Shown: in pieces, positions 6,391-14,224 of the stretch | Layout of the letters: every line of letters starts with the position of its first letter | Numbering within the stretch: the first letter of the stretch is position 1 | Assembly: GCA_039680225.1 (NCBI GenBank) | Contig: JBDKTK010000432.1 | Coordinates: 1 to 16,586, forward strand | DNA length: 16,586 nucleotides | Source of the DNA: JBDKTK01 sp039680225 | Lineage (GTDB): Bacteria; Desulfobacterota; Syntrophia; Syntrophales; UBA4778 | Direction of reading: 5' to 3' | The notes under the pieces: generated by a model | Databases searched by the model: none | Seen by the model: only the letters and a program-made list of their open reading frames with translations | Told to the model about the DNA's origin: nothing | Translations under genes and position numbers: made by a program

Positions 6391-6423
6391 TTGACTATAG
6401 AACGATTGTTCTATTATAGTCAA
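6391..6423. promoter_or_regulatory. divergent lexA/pgpA-recA promoter with shared SOS-box palindrome
   Basis: On the plus strand TTGACT (6391-6396) and TATAGT (6415-6420) are 18 bases apart. On the minus strand TTGACT (6423-6418) and TATAGT (6399-6394) are also 18 bases apart. The shared spacer contains GAAC-GATT-GTTC (6400-6411), extended to ATAGAAC/GTTCTAT. GAAC-N4-GTTC is the LexA operator form known from Bacillus and other Gram-positives. The position between a lexA-like gene and the recA gene run supports an operator that covers both promoters at once. That this LexA binds here is an inference from motif and position. Confidence 0.8.
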
Positions 6424-6426
6424 GTC

Positions 6427-6520
6427 AAAAAATAACTCCCGATGAAAATTAAATTTCGGGAAACCCGCACCGGACGGGGATCTCCCGGAAATCCCGAATC
6501 TGAACGGGGGGCAAATTCAA
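6427..6520 (+). other. structured leader before pgpA
   Basis: About 95 bases separate the predicted transcription start from the first candidate pgpA start. ATTTCGGGA (6453-6461) can pair with TCCCGGAAAT (6483-6492, one bulged base) or, overlapping it, TTCGGGA (6455-6461) with TCCCGAA (6492-6498). A smaller CCCG/CGGG hairpin lies at 6464-6478. These pairings compete with one another. No T-run or known riboswitch pattern was recognised. Confidence 0.35.
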
Positions 6521-7036
6521 TTGACACTGCTGGTAAAAGACGTTAACTTAGCCCGAAATCGCGAGTGCAGGTGTGCCTTTCTGTTTGAAAACATTATCAA
6601 ATTGACCGCGACCGGGATGGGCAGCGGCTATTCGCCCTTCGCGCCGGGGACTGCCGGGACTCTCGTCGGGATACCGCTTTTTTTATTGCTTTCGCAACTC
6701 TCCTGGCCCTGGTACCTGGCGACGATAATAGTCATAAGCCTTCCCGCCGTCTACGTCTGCGGAGAGGCGGAAAAGATATTCGGGGCCAGGGATTCCCAGA
6801 GAATAGTCATTGACGAAATTGTCGGCCTGCAATTCGCCCTTTTCCTGGCCAGCCCCACCCTGCCGCACATAATTGCAGGGTTTGCCCTGTTCAGGATTTT
6901 TGACATTGTGAAAGTGTTTCCGGCCAGGTCATGCGAAAAGCTGCCGGGAGGGGCGGGCGTAATGGCGGACGATATCGTCGCGGGGATTTACGCTAACATT
7001 GTTCTTCTTTCAGCGATAAGGTTCATAAACTTATGA
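6521..7036 (+). CDS. pgpA: phosphatidylglycerophosphatase A
   Basis: PgpA removes the terminal phosphate of phosphatidylglycerophosphate to give phosphatidylglycerol, at the inner membrane. Family motifs are intact: T-A-T-G-M-G-S-G-Y-S-P-F-A-P-G-T-A-G-T-L, then I-V-I-D-E-I-V-G and the C-terminal G-V-M-A-D-D-I-V-A-G. Several hydrophobic membrane segments lie between and after them. The start is uncertain. TTG 6521 is the most upstream start codon near the first motif but lacks a good ribosome site and coincides with a TTGACA hexamer. A CTG at 6581, preceded by AGGTG, would give the family-typical short N-terminus. The stop overlaps the cinA start as ATGA. It is the first gene of the recA gene run. 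Confidence 0.9.
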   Translation: MTLLVKDVNLARNRECRCAFLFENIIKLTATGMGSGYSPFAPGTAGTLVGIPLFLLLSQLSWPWYLATIIVISLPAVYVCGEAEKIFGARDSQRIVIDEIVGLQFALFLASPTLPHIIAGFALFRIFDIVKVFPARSCEKLPGGAGVMADDIVAGIYANIVLLSAIRFINL

Positions 7037-8289
7037 CAGTAAAAATCGGCATAATGGCAATCGGCAACGAACTGACGAGCGGGCGTGTCCAGGACACTAA
7101 CTCCTCCTTTATCTCACAGATGTTCCAGTCGCAGGGCTGGAAAGTCCCCGCAATAATCGCCGTGGGCGACTACGAGGAAGACATCCGCAAGGGCCTGGAA
7201 TTCCTGCTCCCGATGTGTGATGCGGTGACAGTGACGGGCGGGCTCGGCCCGACAGCCGATGATCTCACGACAGAGATGATCGGGAAGATATTCAACCTCT
7301 CGCTGCGCATGGACGAGAGCGCCCTCGACCACATTAAGAAAAGGTTCGAGCAGCTCCGGCTCGAATGGACCCCTAATAACGCCAAGCAGGCGCTTTTTCC
7401 GGAAGGCGCGCAGACGCTTTTCAATCCCATCGGCACCGCATGGGGATTTGCGCTTAACGTTTCGGGCAAGATGATCGCCGTCATGCCCGGCGTGCCCGTT
7501 GAAACAATGAGAATGCTCCCTGAGAAGGTCATTCCGCTCCTGAGGGAACACTTCGGGATTTCGGACATAGTCAAGAGCCGCACGATCAAACTCTTCGGCC
7601 TGCCGGAAGCGAAAATCGACTATGCGCTGAAAGATTCCCCGCTCGATCTGCCCGGCCTGAGCATCGGCTTTTATCCCAGGTTCCCGGAGATCCATATCGT
7701 CCTGACCGCAAGGGGAACAAAGGAACCGGAAATAGACCGGACCCTCGCAAGTGCGACGGCGATTGTCGAAGATAAATTGCGGAAAAATATCTTCGGCTAT
7801 GATAATGATTCCCTGGAAGCAATTGTTGCAAAGTTGCTTACGACAAAAGGCCTGACTCTCGCGATTGCGGAATCATGCACGGGCGGCCTGATAACAGACC
7901 GGATCACGAATGTCCCGGGCAGTTCCGCTTTCCTCGACAGGGGCATCGTCGCTTACAGCAACGAGTGCAAGGTGGACACCCTGGGCGTTCCGAAGGAAGT
8001 TCTGGAAAAGCACGGGGCGGTAAGCGAGGAAACGGCAATATCGATGGCCGAAGGCGTGCGGAAGCTGGCAAATGCCGACATGGGCATTTCGACAACAGGC
8101 ATCGCCGGGCCGACCGGGGGCTCCGAACTGAAGCCGGTCGGGACCGTCTATGTCGCCGTCGCCGACCGGAAGGGGTCTTTCTGCCGGCACTTCCTGTTCC
8201 GCTGGAGGGAGCGCAGGAGGATCAAGGAGATAACGGCCCAGTGGGCCCTCGACTTGTTGAGAAAGCGCCTGGTGGAAAATGGAGACTGA
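7033..8289 (+). CDS. cinA: CinA: competence/damage-inducible protein, ADP-ribose pyrophosphatase/NMN amidase type
   Basis: Two-domain protein of 418 aa, the usual length. The N-terminal COG1058/MoaB-like domain is marked by A-I-G-N-E-L-T-S-G-R-V-Q-D-T-N, G-G-L-G-P-T-A-D-D-L-T and M-P-G-V-P-V-E-T-M. The C-terminal PncC domain has A-E-S-C-T-G-G (Ser281 the presumed nucleophile) and G-I-A-G-P-T-G-G. Characterised relatives deamidate nicotinamide mononucleotide, recycling NAD by-products such as those left by DNA ligase. CinA is often encoded next to recA, and in Streptococcus it is co-transcribed with it. The ATG at 7033 overlaps the pgpA stop (ATGA), and the last 11 bases overlap thpR, so translation is probably coupled along the run. 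Confidence 0.95.
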   Translation: MTVKIGIMAIGNELTSGRVQDTNSSFISQMFQSQGWKVPAIIAVGDYEEDIRKGLEFLLPMCDAVTVTGGLGPTADDLTTEMIGKIFNLSLRMDESALDHIKKRFEQLRLEWTPNNAKQALFPEGAQTLFNPIGTAWGFALNVSGKMIAVMPGVPVETMRMLPEKVIPLLREHFGISDIVKSRTIKLFGLPEAKIDYALKDSPLDLPGLSIGFYPRFPEIHIVLTARGTKEPEIDRTLASATAIVEDKLRKNIFGYDNDSLEAIVAKLLTTKGLTLAIAESCTGGLITDRITNVPGSSAFLDRGIVAYSNECKVDTLGVPKEVLEKHGAVSEETAISMAEGVRKLANADMGISTTGIAGPTGGSELKPVGTVYVAVADRKGSFCRHFLFRWRERRRIKEITAQWALDLLRKRLVENGD

Positions 8290-8854
8290 AAAAAAGATAC
8301 GGACTTTCCTGGCCATAGATCTGCCGGACCAGATCAAGGCCGAGCTGGACAAGATTCAAAAGCGCCTTAAGCCCAAGGTCGAGGGAGTGCGCTGGACGCG
8401 CCCCGAAGGCATCCATCTTACCCTGAAATTCTTCGGGTATGTAGTGGGCGACGATTGCAGCAATATCAGCAATGCGGTAAAGGCTGCAATCAAGGGGGTG
8501 AAGCCGTTCACCCTTGAACTTGGCACCATCGGCGCGTTTCCCGGACCGACAAGGCCGCGGGTCATCTGGATCGGGATCGGAGGGCAAATGGAAGCGCTGA
8601 TCGACTTGCAGACGAATCTCGACAGGAAGTTTGAAGAAATCGGGTTTCCCCCGGAAGACCGCGCCTTCAAGCCCCACTTGACTTTGGGTCGGCTGAAGAC
8701 GCCCGGATCGGCTGTTGGCTTTTCGAAGGTCCTTGAGGAAGGGGAAAAATACCAGGCCGGCAGCTTTCGCTGCGAAGGGCTCACTCTCTTCAGGAGCGAC
8801 CTGAGGCCGAGCGGGGCAATCTACACGAAGCTTGAAGAATACCCATTCGCATGA
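8279..8854 (+). CDS. thpR: RNA 2',3'-cyclic phosphodiesterase (2'-5' RNA ligase family)
   Basis: The 191-aa protein has the paired H-x-T motifs of the 2H phosphoesterase superfamily: H46-L-T in H-L-T-L-K-F-F-G and H133-L-T in P-H-L-T-L-G-R. The N-terminus K-I-R-T-F-L-A-I-D-L-P and the E-G-L-T-L-F-R-S-D-L segment are typical of ThpR/LigT. The family opens 2',3'-cyclic phosphates on RNA ends and can join 2'-5' linkages in vitro; the cellular role is unclear. ATG 8279 has GGTGGA just upstream and overlaps cinA by 11 bases. The position between cinA and recA recurs in deltaproteobacteria-like genomes by recollection of the family, not by search. Confidence 0.93.
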   Translation: METEKKIRTFLAIDLPDQIKAELDKIQKRLKPKVEGVRWTRPEGIHLTLKFFGYVVGDDCSNISNAVKAAIKGVKPFTLELGTIGAFPGPTRPRVIWIGIGGQMEALIDLQTNLDRKFEEIGFPPEDRAFKPHLTLGRLKTPGSAVGFSKVLEEGEKYQAGSFRCEGLTLFRSDLRPSGAIYTKLEEYPFA

Positions 8855-8858
8855 ATTT

Positions 8859-8878
8859 CGGGACAGTTCAATGTCCCG
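8859..8878. promoter_or_regulatory. 20-bp palindrome between thpR and recA
   Basis: CGGGACA (8859-8865) and TGTCCCG (8872-8878) are perfect inverted arms around GTTCAA. No T-run follows, so it is not a standard terminator. A weak promoter can be drawn with TTCAAT (8867-8872) as -35 and TATAGA (8890-8895) as -10, 17 bases apart, placing the palindrome over the -35. It could be an operator for an internal recA promoter or an RNA hairpin that tunes recA expression. Confidence 0.45.
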
Positions 8879-8917
8879 CTGAGTTTCAATATAGAATCAA
8901 ATTGAAGGAGGCAGGTT

Positions 8918-9940
8918 ATGGCAGGTTCGGAAAGAGACAAGGCCGTTGAACTGGCGATCAGCCAGATCGAGCGGCAATTCGGCAAAGGCACTATTATGAG
9001 GCTGGGCGGCAGCGAGAAACTGGCCGATGTCCAGGTCATCCCCACGGGCTGCCTGAGCCTGGATTTTGCCCTGGGCGTAGGCGGCGTGCCGCGCGGAAGG
9101 GTCATCGAGATTTACGGCCCGGAATCCGGCGGGAAAACAACGCTTGCCCTGCATATCATTGCCGAGGCCCAGAAAACGAGCGGCCTGGCCGCCTTTATCG
9201 ACGCCGAGCATGCCCTGGATGTGACATACGCGCGCAAGATAGGCGTCAACACGGATGACCTGCTTATTTCTCAGCCGGACACCGGGGAGCAGGCCCTGGA
9301 AATAGCGGAAGTCCTGGTGCGCAGCGGCGCGCTTGATGTTATGGTCATCGACTCGGTTGCCGCACTGGTGCCGCGCTCCGAACTGGAGGGCGACATGGGC
9401 GACGCCCAGATGGGCCTCCAGGCCAGGCTCATGTCCCAGGCATTGAGAAAGCTAACCGGCAGCATCAGCAAATCGAAGACGACCGTTATTTTCATCAACC
9501 AGTTGAGATCGAAGATCGGCGTCTTCATGGGCAACCCCGAAACCACCACCGGCGGCAACGCCCTGAAATTTTACGCTTCCATGCGGCTCGACATCAGGAG
9601 GATCACGGCCATCAAGCAGGGCGACAATGTGATCGGCAACCGCACCCGCGTCAAAGTAGTTAAAAACAAGGTGGCCCCGCCGTTCCGGGAAGCCGAGTTC
9701 GACATAATATTCGGCGAAGGCGTATCCAAAGAGGGAGACATCCTGGACATCGCCGCCGAGAACAGCATTGTTGAGAAGAGCGGAGCCTGGTACTCGTTTA
9801 AAGGCGAGCGGCTGGGACAGGGCCGGGAAAATGTAAAAAGCCTGCTCCGGGAAAAGCCGGAACTGTGCAAAGCCGTCGAGGACGAAGTCCGGGCAAAGCT
9901 GGGGATGGGCCCAGATAAGGAAGCCAAGGAAGCAGAATAA
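8918..9940 (+). CDS. recA: recombinase RecA
   Basis: RecA forms filaments on single-stranded DNA, drives strand exchange and triggers LexA self-cleavage. The 340-aa product is full length. Walker A is G-P-E-S-G-G-K-T-T (67-75), Walker B is V-M-V-I-D-S-V-A-A, and the DNA-binding loops lie around I-N-Q-L-R-S-K-I-G-V-F-M-G-N-P-E-T-T-T-G-G-N-A-L-K-F. G71 replaces the serine found in most bacterial RecA proteins. The C-terminus is acidic, as usual. The ATG at 8918 has a strong AAGGAGG site. recX follows after three bases. The palindrome in the preceding gap and the SOS box at 6400-6411 are candidate control points. Confidence 0.98.
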   Translation: MAGSERDKAVELAISQIERQFGKGTIMRLGGSEKLADVQVIPTGCLSLDFALGVGGVPRGRVIEIYGPESGGKTTLALHIIAEAQKTSGLAAFIDAEHALDVTYARKIGVNTDDLLISQPDTGEQALEIAEVLVRSGALDVMVIDSVAALVPRSELEGDMGDAQMGLQARLMSQALRKLTGSISKSKTTVIFINQLRSKIGVFMGNPETTTGGNALKFYASMRLDIRRITAIKQGDNVIGNRTRVKVVKNKVAPPFREAEFDIIFGEGVSKEGDILDIAAENSIVEKSGAWYSFKGERLGQGRENVKSLLREKPELCKAVEDEVRAKLGMGPDKEAKEAE

Positions 9941-9943
9941 TAT

Positions 9944-10426
9944 TTGGAACAGGACAAAAGCTATGACCGGGCCATGAACATGGCCCTGAGGCTTCTTGCG
10001 GTCCGGGCCAGGAGCGTGAAGGAAATCCGCGCCAAGCTCGCGGACAAGGGCGTGGACGGTCCCGTCCTGGAAAAAGTTATTGAAAAACTCCTTGATCTCA
10101 ATTATTTAGACGATGCTGAGTTTGCCGGGCAATGGACCCGGCACCTTGCTTTCAACCTCCTTTACGGAGACAGGAGGATCGAAGCGAGCTTGAGGGAAAA
10201 AGGGGTCCCTGAAGAGATCATCAGAAGATCGATTTCAGAAAACAGGGAAGAGTTGGATGAAAAGGCGGCGCTTCGCCGCATCTTGAATAAAAAAATCAAA
10301 GGCTTGAACGCGCAAAACCTTGACCGGAAGCTGAAGGCGAGACTGGCCCGGATGCTGGCCGGCAGGGGTTTTTCGACCGGCCTCATTTACGAAGCGCTAA
10401 GAAATCCACAGGAGGACAACGAATGA
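9944..10426 (+). CDS. recX: regulatory protein RecX
   Basis: RecX proteins bind RecA filaments and restrain their activity. The 160-aa sequence shows the repeated three-helix plan: A-L-R-L-L-A-V-R-A-R-S-V-K-E-I-R-A-K-L near the N-terminus, L-N-Y-L-D-D-A-E-F-A in the middle, and G-D-R-R-I-E-A-S-L-R-E-K-G-V-P after it. The TTG start at 9944 gives the family-typical beginning (M-E-Q-D-K-S-Y-D-R-A-M-N-M-A-L-R-L-L), with AAGGA about a dozen bases upstream; ATG 9974 would cut into the first helix. It lies three bases after recA and overlaps the alaS start (ATGA). Confidence 0.93.
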   Translation: MEQDKSYDRAMNMALRLLAVRARSVKEIRAKLADKGVDGPVLEKVIEKLLDLNYLDDAEFAGQWTRHLAFNLLYGDRRIEASLREKGVPEEIIRRSISENREELDEKAALRRILNKKIKGLNAQNLDRKLKARLARMLAGRGFSTGLIYEALRNPQEDNE

Positions 10427-13053
10427 CCGGCAGTGAAATGAGAGAGAAATTTCTGAAGTACTTCGAGGAAAACGGCCATGCCGTCGTCCCGAGTTCATCA
10501 TTGATACCCAAGGACGACCCGACCCTCCTGTTCACGAATTCGGGCATGGTCCAGTTCAAGAACTGCTTCCTCGGGCTGGAAAACCGCGGATTCACGAGGG
10601 CCACAAGCTCGCAGAAATGCGTCCGGGCCGGCGGAAAACATAACGACCTGGAAAATGTCGGCTACACCGCCCGCCACCATACTTTTTTTGAAATGCTGGG
10701 CAATTTCTCTTTCGGGGATTACTTCAAGAAGGAATCGATCTTCTGGGGATGGGACTTCCTCACGAGAGTCATGGGAATTCCCAAAGACAAATTATGGATC
10801 ACCATATACCAGGACGACGACCAGGCATTCGAAATCTGGAACAAGGACATGGGAGTGCCTGCCGAGAGGATCGTCAGGATGGGAATGGAGAGCAACTTCT
10901 GGATGATGGGTGAGACCGGCCCCTGCGGCCCCTGCTCGGAGATCCTTTACGACCAGGGCCCGTCTGTAGGATGCGGGCGCCCCGAGTGCAGCGTGCACTG
11001 CGACTGCGACCGCCACCTCGAGCTCTGGAACCATGTCTTCACCCAGTTCGACCGCGACAAGGACGGGAACCTTACCCCCCTTCCCAAGCCTAATATCGAT
11101 ACCGGAATGGGTCTTGAACGCCTCGCCGCCATCGTGCAGGGAGTCACCAGCAATTACGATACCGACCTCTTCATGCCTATCATCAGGCGCATCGAGGAAC
11201 TGAGCGGGAAAAAATACGGGGCCGACTGCGACAACGATGTTTCCATGAGAGTTATCGCCGACCACAGCCGCGCCGTAACTTTCCTGATCAGCGACGGAGT
11301 CCTGCCGAGCAACGAAGGCCGCGGGTACGTGCTGCGCAGGATATTGAGGCGGGCCGCCCGGCACGGGAAACTTTTGGGGATGGACAAGCCTTTCCTTCAC
11401 GATGTCGTGCCCACCATCGTGAACATGATGAAGGACCCCTATTCCGACCTGGGGGACAGGGAATCGTATATACGCAAAGTCATAGTAAACGAGGAACAGC
11501 GTTTCTCGGAGACGCTTGATTCGGGTCTGCGCATTTTAAGCGAAGAAGTCGAACGCCTCAAAAAGAACGGCGGCACTGTGGTTCCCGGGGATGTCGTGTT
11601 CAAGCTCTACGATACTTTCGGCTTCCCGGTCGACCTTACGGCAGACATCGTCAAGAAAGACAACCTGCCCCTTGACAATGAAGGCTTCGAAAAAGCAATG
11701 GAGGCCCAGCGAGAGAAAGCCAGGGAATCATGGAAGGGCAGCGGCGAGCAGGCCGTTTCCGATGAATACAAGAAGCTCTCGATAAAGGGCGTCTCCACGG
11801 AATTTGCGGGCTACCGCGGCGTGACCGGTCTCAAATCATATGTGACGGCAATCCTGAAAAAGGATGTCGAAGCGGATTCCGTTTCCGCAGGCGAAAACGC
11901 CGAGGTCTTTGTCGCAAGGACGCCATTTTACGGCGAAATCGGCGGACAGATCGGCGACACCGGAGTAGTCCAGGCCAAGGGAACCGTTTTCGAGGTATGG
12001 GACACCCAGCGCCCGCTGGAAGACCTTATCAGCCACATTGGCAAAATGAAAAAAGGCACCCTCAAGGTCGGAGACCCTGTCCTCCTGAAAGTGGAAGCGG
12101 GCACCCGGCGCGCTATTGAGGCAAACCACACTGGCACGCACGTGCTCAATGCCGCATTGAAAATTGTCCTCGGCGACCATATCAAGCAGGCCGGCTCGCT
12201 GGTAAACCCGGAGAGGCTGCGCTTCGACTTCACCCATTTCTCCAAGATCGAAGACGAGGAGTTGGTGAGGATAGAAACCATCGCCAACGACCACATCCGC
12301 AAAAATATACCGGTCATAACCCGCATCCTTCCCAAAGAGGAAGCGATGAAGACCGGCGCAGCTGCCGTCTTTGACGAGAAATACGGCGACACGGTCCGGC
12401 TGGTCCAGATAGATGATTACAGCAAGGAGCTTTGCGGCGGCACGCACGTGAACAGGACCGGCGATATCGGCTTCATCAAGATAGTCAGCGAATCATCGGT
12501 AGCGGCCGGCGTGCGGCGCATCGAGGCCGTGACCGGCAGGGAGGCCGTCAAGTATGTGAAGAGAGAGGAAGAGGAACTGCGCAAGGCAGCGGCCCTTCTT
12601 CGTTCCAGCACTCACGAGGTCGCGGACCGGACCGACCGGCTCCTTAAACACCAGCGGGAACTGGAAAAGGAAATAGAGACGCTCAAGGGGAAGCTTGCGG
12701 CGAAAGACTCGGCGGACCTCCTGGAAAAAGCAAAAGACGTGAACGGCGTCAAAGTTCTCAGCACCATTGTGGACGCCCCCGATGTCAAGACATTGCGCGA
12801 TTTCGGCGACAAGCTGCGCGACAGGATGCAATCGGGAATCATCCTCCTGGGGAGCAAGACCGGCGACAAGGCCATGCTGCTTTGCCTGGTCACAAAGGAC
12901 CTCACCGGCAAATACGATGCCGGCAAGATCGTCAGGCAGATCGCCCCCATCGTGGGCGGCAGTGGAGGCGGCCGTCCCGACATGGCCCAGGCCGGCGGGA
13001 CCAAGCCGGAGAACCTGCAGCAGGCGTTGGGCAAGCTTAACGAAATACTTTAA
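10423..13053 (+). CDS. alaS: alanine--tRNA ligase
   Basis: The 876-aa enzyme is complete: it activates alanine and charges tRNA-Ala, and its editing domain removes mischarged serine or glycine. The class II catalytic core begins with P-S-S-S-L-I-P-K-D-D-P-T-L-L-F-T-N-S-G-M and contains R-A-G-G-K-H-N-D-L-E-N-V-G and H-H-T-F-F-E-M-L-G-N-F-S-F-G-D-Y. Editing-site zinc ligands are H569 and H573 (H-T-G-T-H) and C671 and H675 (C-G-G-T-H). The C-terminal oligomerisation domain ends with G-G-S-G-G-G-R-P-D-M-A-Q-A-G-G. An alaS gene directly after recA-recX is a common bacterial arrangement. The ATG at 10423 overlaps the recX stop, and a terminator follows. Confidence 0.98.
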   Translation: MTGSEMREKFLKYFEENGHAVVPSSSLIPKDDPTLLFTNSGMVQFKNCFLGLENRGFTRATSSQKCVRAGGKHNDLENVGYTARHHTFFEMLGNFSFGDYFKKESIFWGWDFLTRVMGIPKDKLWITIYQDDDQAFEIWNKDMGVPAERIVRMGMESNFWMMGETGPCGPCSEILYDQGPSVGCGRPECSVHCDCDRHLELWNHVFTQFDRDKDGNLTPLPKPNIDTGMGLERLAAIVQGVTSNYDTDLFMPIIRRIEELSGKKYGADCDNDVSMRVIADHSRAVTFLISDGVLPSNEGRGYVLRRILRRAARHGKLLGMDKPFLHDVVPTIVNMMKDPYSDLGDRESYIRKVIVNEEQRFSETLDSGLRILSEEVERLKKNGGTVVPGDVVFKLYDTFGFPVDLTADIVKKDNLPLDNEGFEKAMEAQREKARESWKGSGEQAVSDEYKKLSIKGVSTEFAGYRGVTGLKSYVTAILKKDVEADSVSAGENAEVFVARTPFYGEIGGQIGDTGVVQAKGTVFEVWDTQRPLEDLISHIGKMKKGTLKVGDPVLLKVEAGTRRAIEANHTGTHVLNAALKIVLGDHIKQAGSLVNPERLRFDFTHFSKIEDEELVRIETIANDHIRKNIPVITRILPKEEAMKTGAAAVFDEKYGDTVRLVQIDDYSKELCGGTHVNRTGDIGFIKIVSESSVAAGVRRIEAVTGREAVKYVKREEEELRKAAALLRSSTHEVADRTDRLLKHQRELEKEIETLKGKLAAKDSADLLEKAKDVNGVKVLSTIVDAPDVKTLRDFGDKLRDRMQSGIILLGSKTGDKAMLLCLVTKDLTGKYDAGKIVRQIAPIVGGSGGGRPDMAQAGGTKPENLQQALGKLNEIL

Positions 13054-13061
13054 TTATGACC

Positions 13062-13091
13062 GAAAAAGGGCGGTTTTATCCGCCCTTTTTC
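13062..13091. terminator. bidirectional rho-independent terminator between alaS and the topoisomerase gene
   Basis: A 12-bp stem GAAAAAGGGCGG (13062-13073) / CCGCCCTTTTTC (13080-13091) with a six-base loop. The T-run on the plus strand and the A-run mirrored at the left arm let it work in both directions. It lies between the convergent alaS and type IB topoisomerase genes. Confidence 0.9.
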
Positions 13092-13132
13092 AAAACCGTT
13101 CACTTTTGCGGCGGAAATACCCCCAGTTCTTT

Positions 13133-14224
13133 TCAATATAATCCCGCTTCACAAAAGGGCTCTCCCCTGTTACCCGTTTTCATTTCATTTTCATATTCCC
13201 GGATTATCTCCAGCACCTGCTTTTCCAAAGGCTGGAGATCGTTTAAACTCTGTTCCATAACTCCGTTACCTTCATTGCCCCTGATTAAATCCCCTTTAAG
13301 GTATGCGGCGGTTATGGCGGGATGGACATAGTATTTGCTGCATATGGAAGGCTTGTTGCCAAGGCGTTCAGCCGCTTTCTTTATAGCTTCGCTCACGTTG
13401 CGTTTCGCTTCGCCCTCGGTACGAAACGGCCCCATTTCCGCAAACGCGGCCGCGGCAATGACCGTTCCGCCCCAGGTGCGGAACTCTTTTGCCGTGAAAT
13501 CACGTTTGGTAATCTCGTGAAGGTACTCGTTCACCTCCGCGGAATCAACGACCCGATGGACACCTTTATCATCGTAATACTGGAAAAGCTCGTGTCCCGG
13601 CAATTCATGGAGCCGCTTGACTATCGCCGCAAGGCGCCGGTCATGCACTTTTATTCTGTGCTCTTTCCCGCTTTTTCCGTGAAAATGGAACATGAGGTCG
13701 CGGCCCGCAATAATCAAATGCCTGTCCTGCAACGTGGAAAGGCCAAAAGAACGGTTCTTTCTGGCATACTCCCGATTGCCTATCCTGATCAGGGTATGTT
13801 CCAGAAGCCTGATAATTGCGGCCAATACCTTGGCGCGCGGCATTCCCGGAAGCTGCAGGTCCTTTCCGGTGCGCTCCCTTATTGAGGGAAGTGCTTCAGC
13901 AAACGGTATTATATGGTAGAATTTGGCGGTGGACCGGAATTCCCGCCAATGCGGATGGTAGATATATTGTTTTCTTCCCTTCTGGTCCCTTCCCGTCGCC
14001 TGCAGATGGCTGTCGGGGCCCGGGGCGATCCAGACTTCTTCCCACGCCGGCGGGACGGCAAGGGATTTGATTCGGTTCAAATCGACGCTGTCCGTTACCT
14101 CCCTGCCCAACGCGTCAACGTACCTGAATCCCGTGCCGGCCCTTGCCCTGCGGAGCCCGGGATCGGTGTCTTTCGCAAATCTCAGGCATTGGACAGCAAA
14201 GATTTCGGCTGTGTTTCTTTTCAT
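13133..14224 (-). CDS. type IB DNA topoisomerase (poxvirus/bacterial TopIB family)
   Basis: TopIB enzymes relax supercoils by nicking one strand through a 3'-phosphotyrosine intermediate. Length 363 aa fits the small bacterial group. The N-terminal domain has L-A-V-P-P-A-W-E-E-V-W-I, Q-A-T-G-R-D-Q-K-G-R-K-Q-Y and Y-H-P-H-W. The catalytic domain shows I-R-I-G-N-R-E-Y-A-R, G-L-S-T-L, the lysine hairpin F-H-G-K-S-G-K-E-H, E-F-R249-T-W-G-G-T and K-Y-Y299-V-H-P. Asn290 sits nine residues before the tyrosine, as in the Deinococcus enzyme. The start ATG 14222-14224 has no good Shine-Dalgarno site; a TATAAT lies only seven bases before it, so leaderless translation is possible. It is downstream of and co-directional with the TPR glycosyltransferase gene, but probably has its own promoter. 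Confidence 0.93.
   Translation of the reverse strand: MKRNTAEIFAVQCLRFAKDTDPGLRRARAGTGFRYVDALGREVTDSVDLNRIKSLAVPPAWEEVWIAPGPDSHLQATGRDQKGRKQYIYHPHWREFRSTAKFYHIIPFAEALPSIRERTGKDLQLPGMPRAKVLAAIIRLLEHTLIRIGNREYARKNRSFGLSTLQDRHLIIAGRDLMFHFHGKSGKEHRIKVHDRRLAAIVKRLHELPGHELFQYYDDKGVHRVVDSAEVNEYLHEITKRDFTAKEFRTWGGTVIAAAAFAEMGPFRTEGEAKRNVSEAIKKAAERLGNKPSICSKYYVHPAITAAYLKGDLIRGNEGNGVMEQSLNDLQPLEKQVLEIIREYENEMKTGNRGEPFCEAGLY

Noticed and set aside
6442..6546. A 34-codon frame starting ATG in the pgpA leader, possible leader peptide
   Set aside because: No ribosome binding site, composition without regulatory codon runs, and it overlaps the likely hairpins; not enough support.
8851..8949. ATG overlapping the thpR stop (ATGA) opening a short frame into recA
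   Set aside because: It runs through the palindrome and recA ribosome site and ends inside recA; no protein features.
10792..12447. Two ~200-codon open frames on the minus strand opposite alaS
   Set aside because: They lie entirely within the well-conserved alaS frame and show no recognisable protein features.
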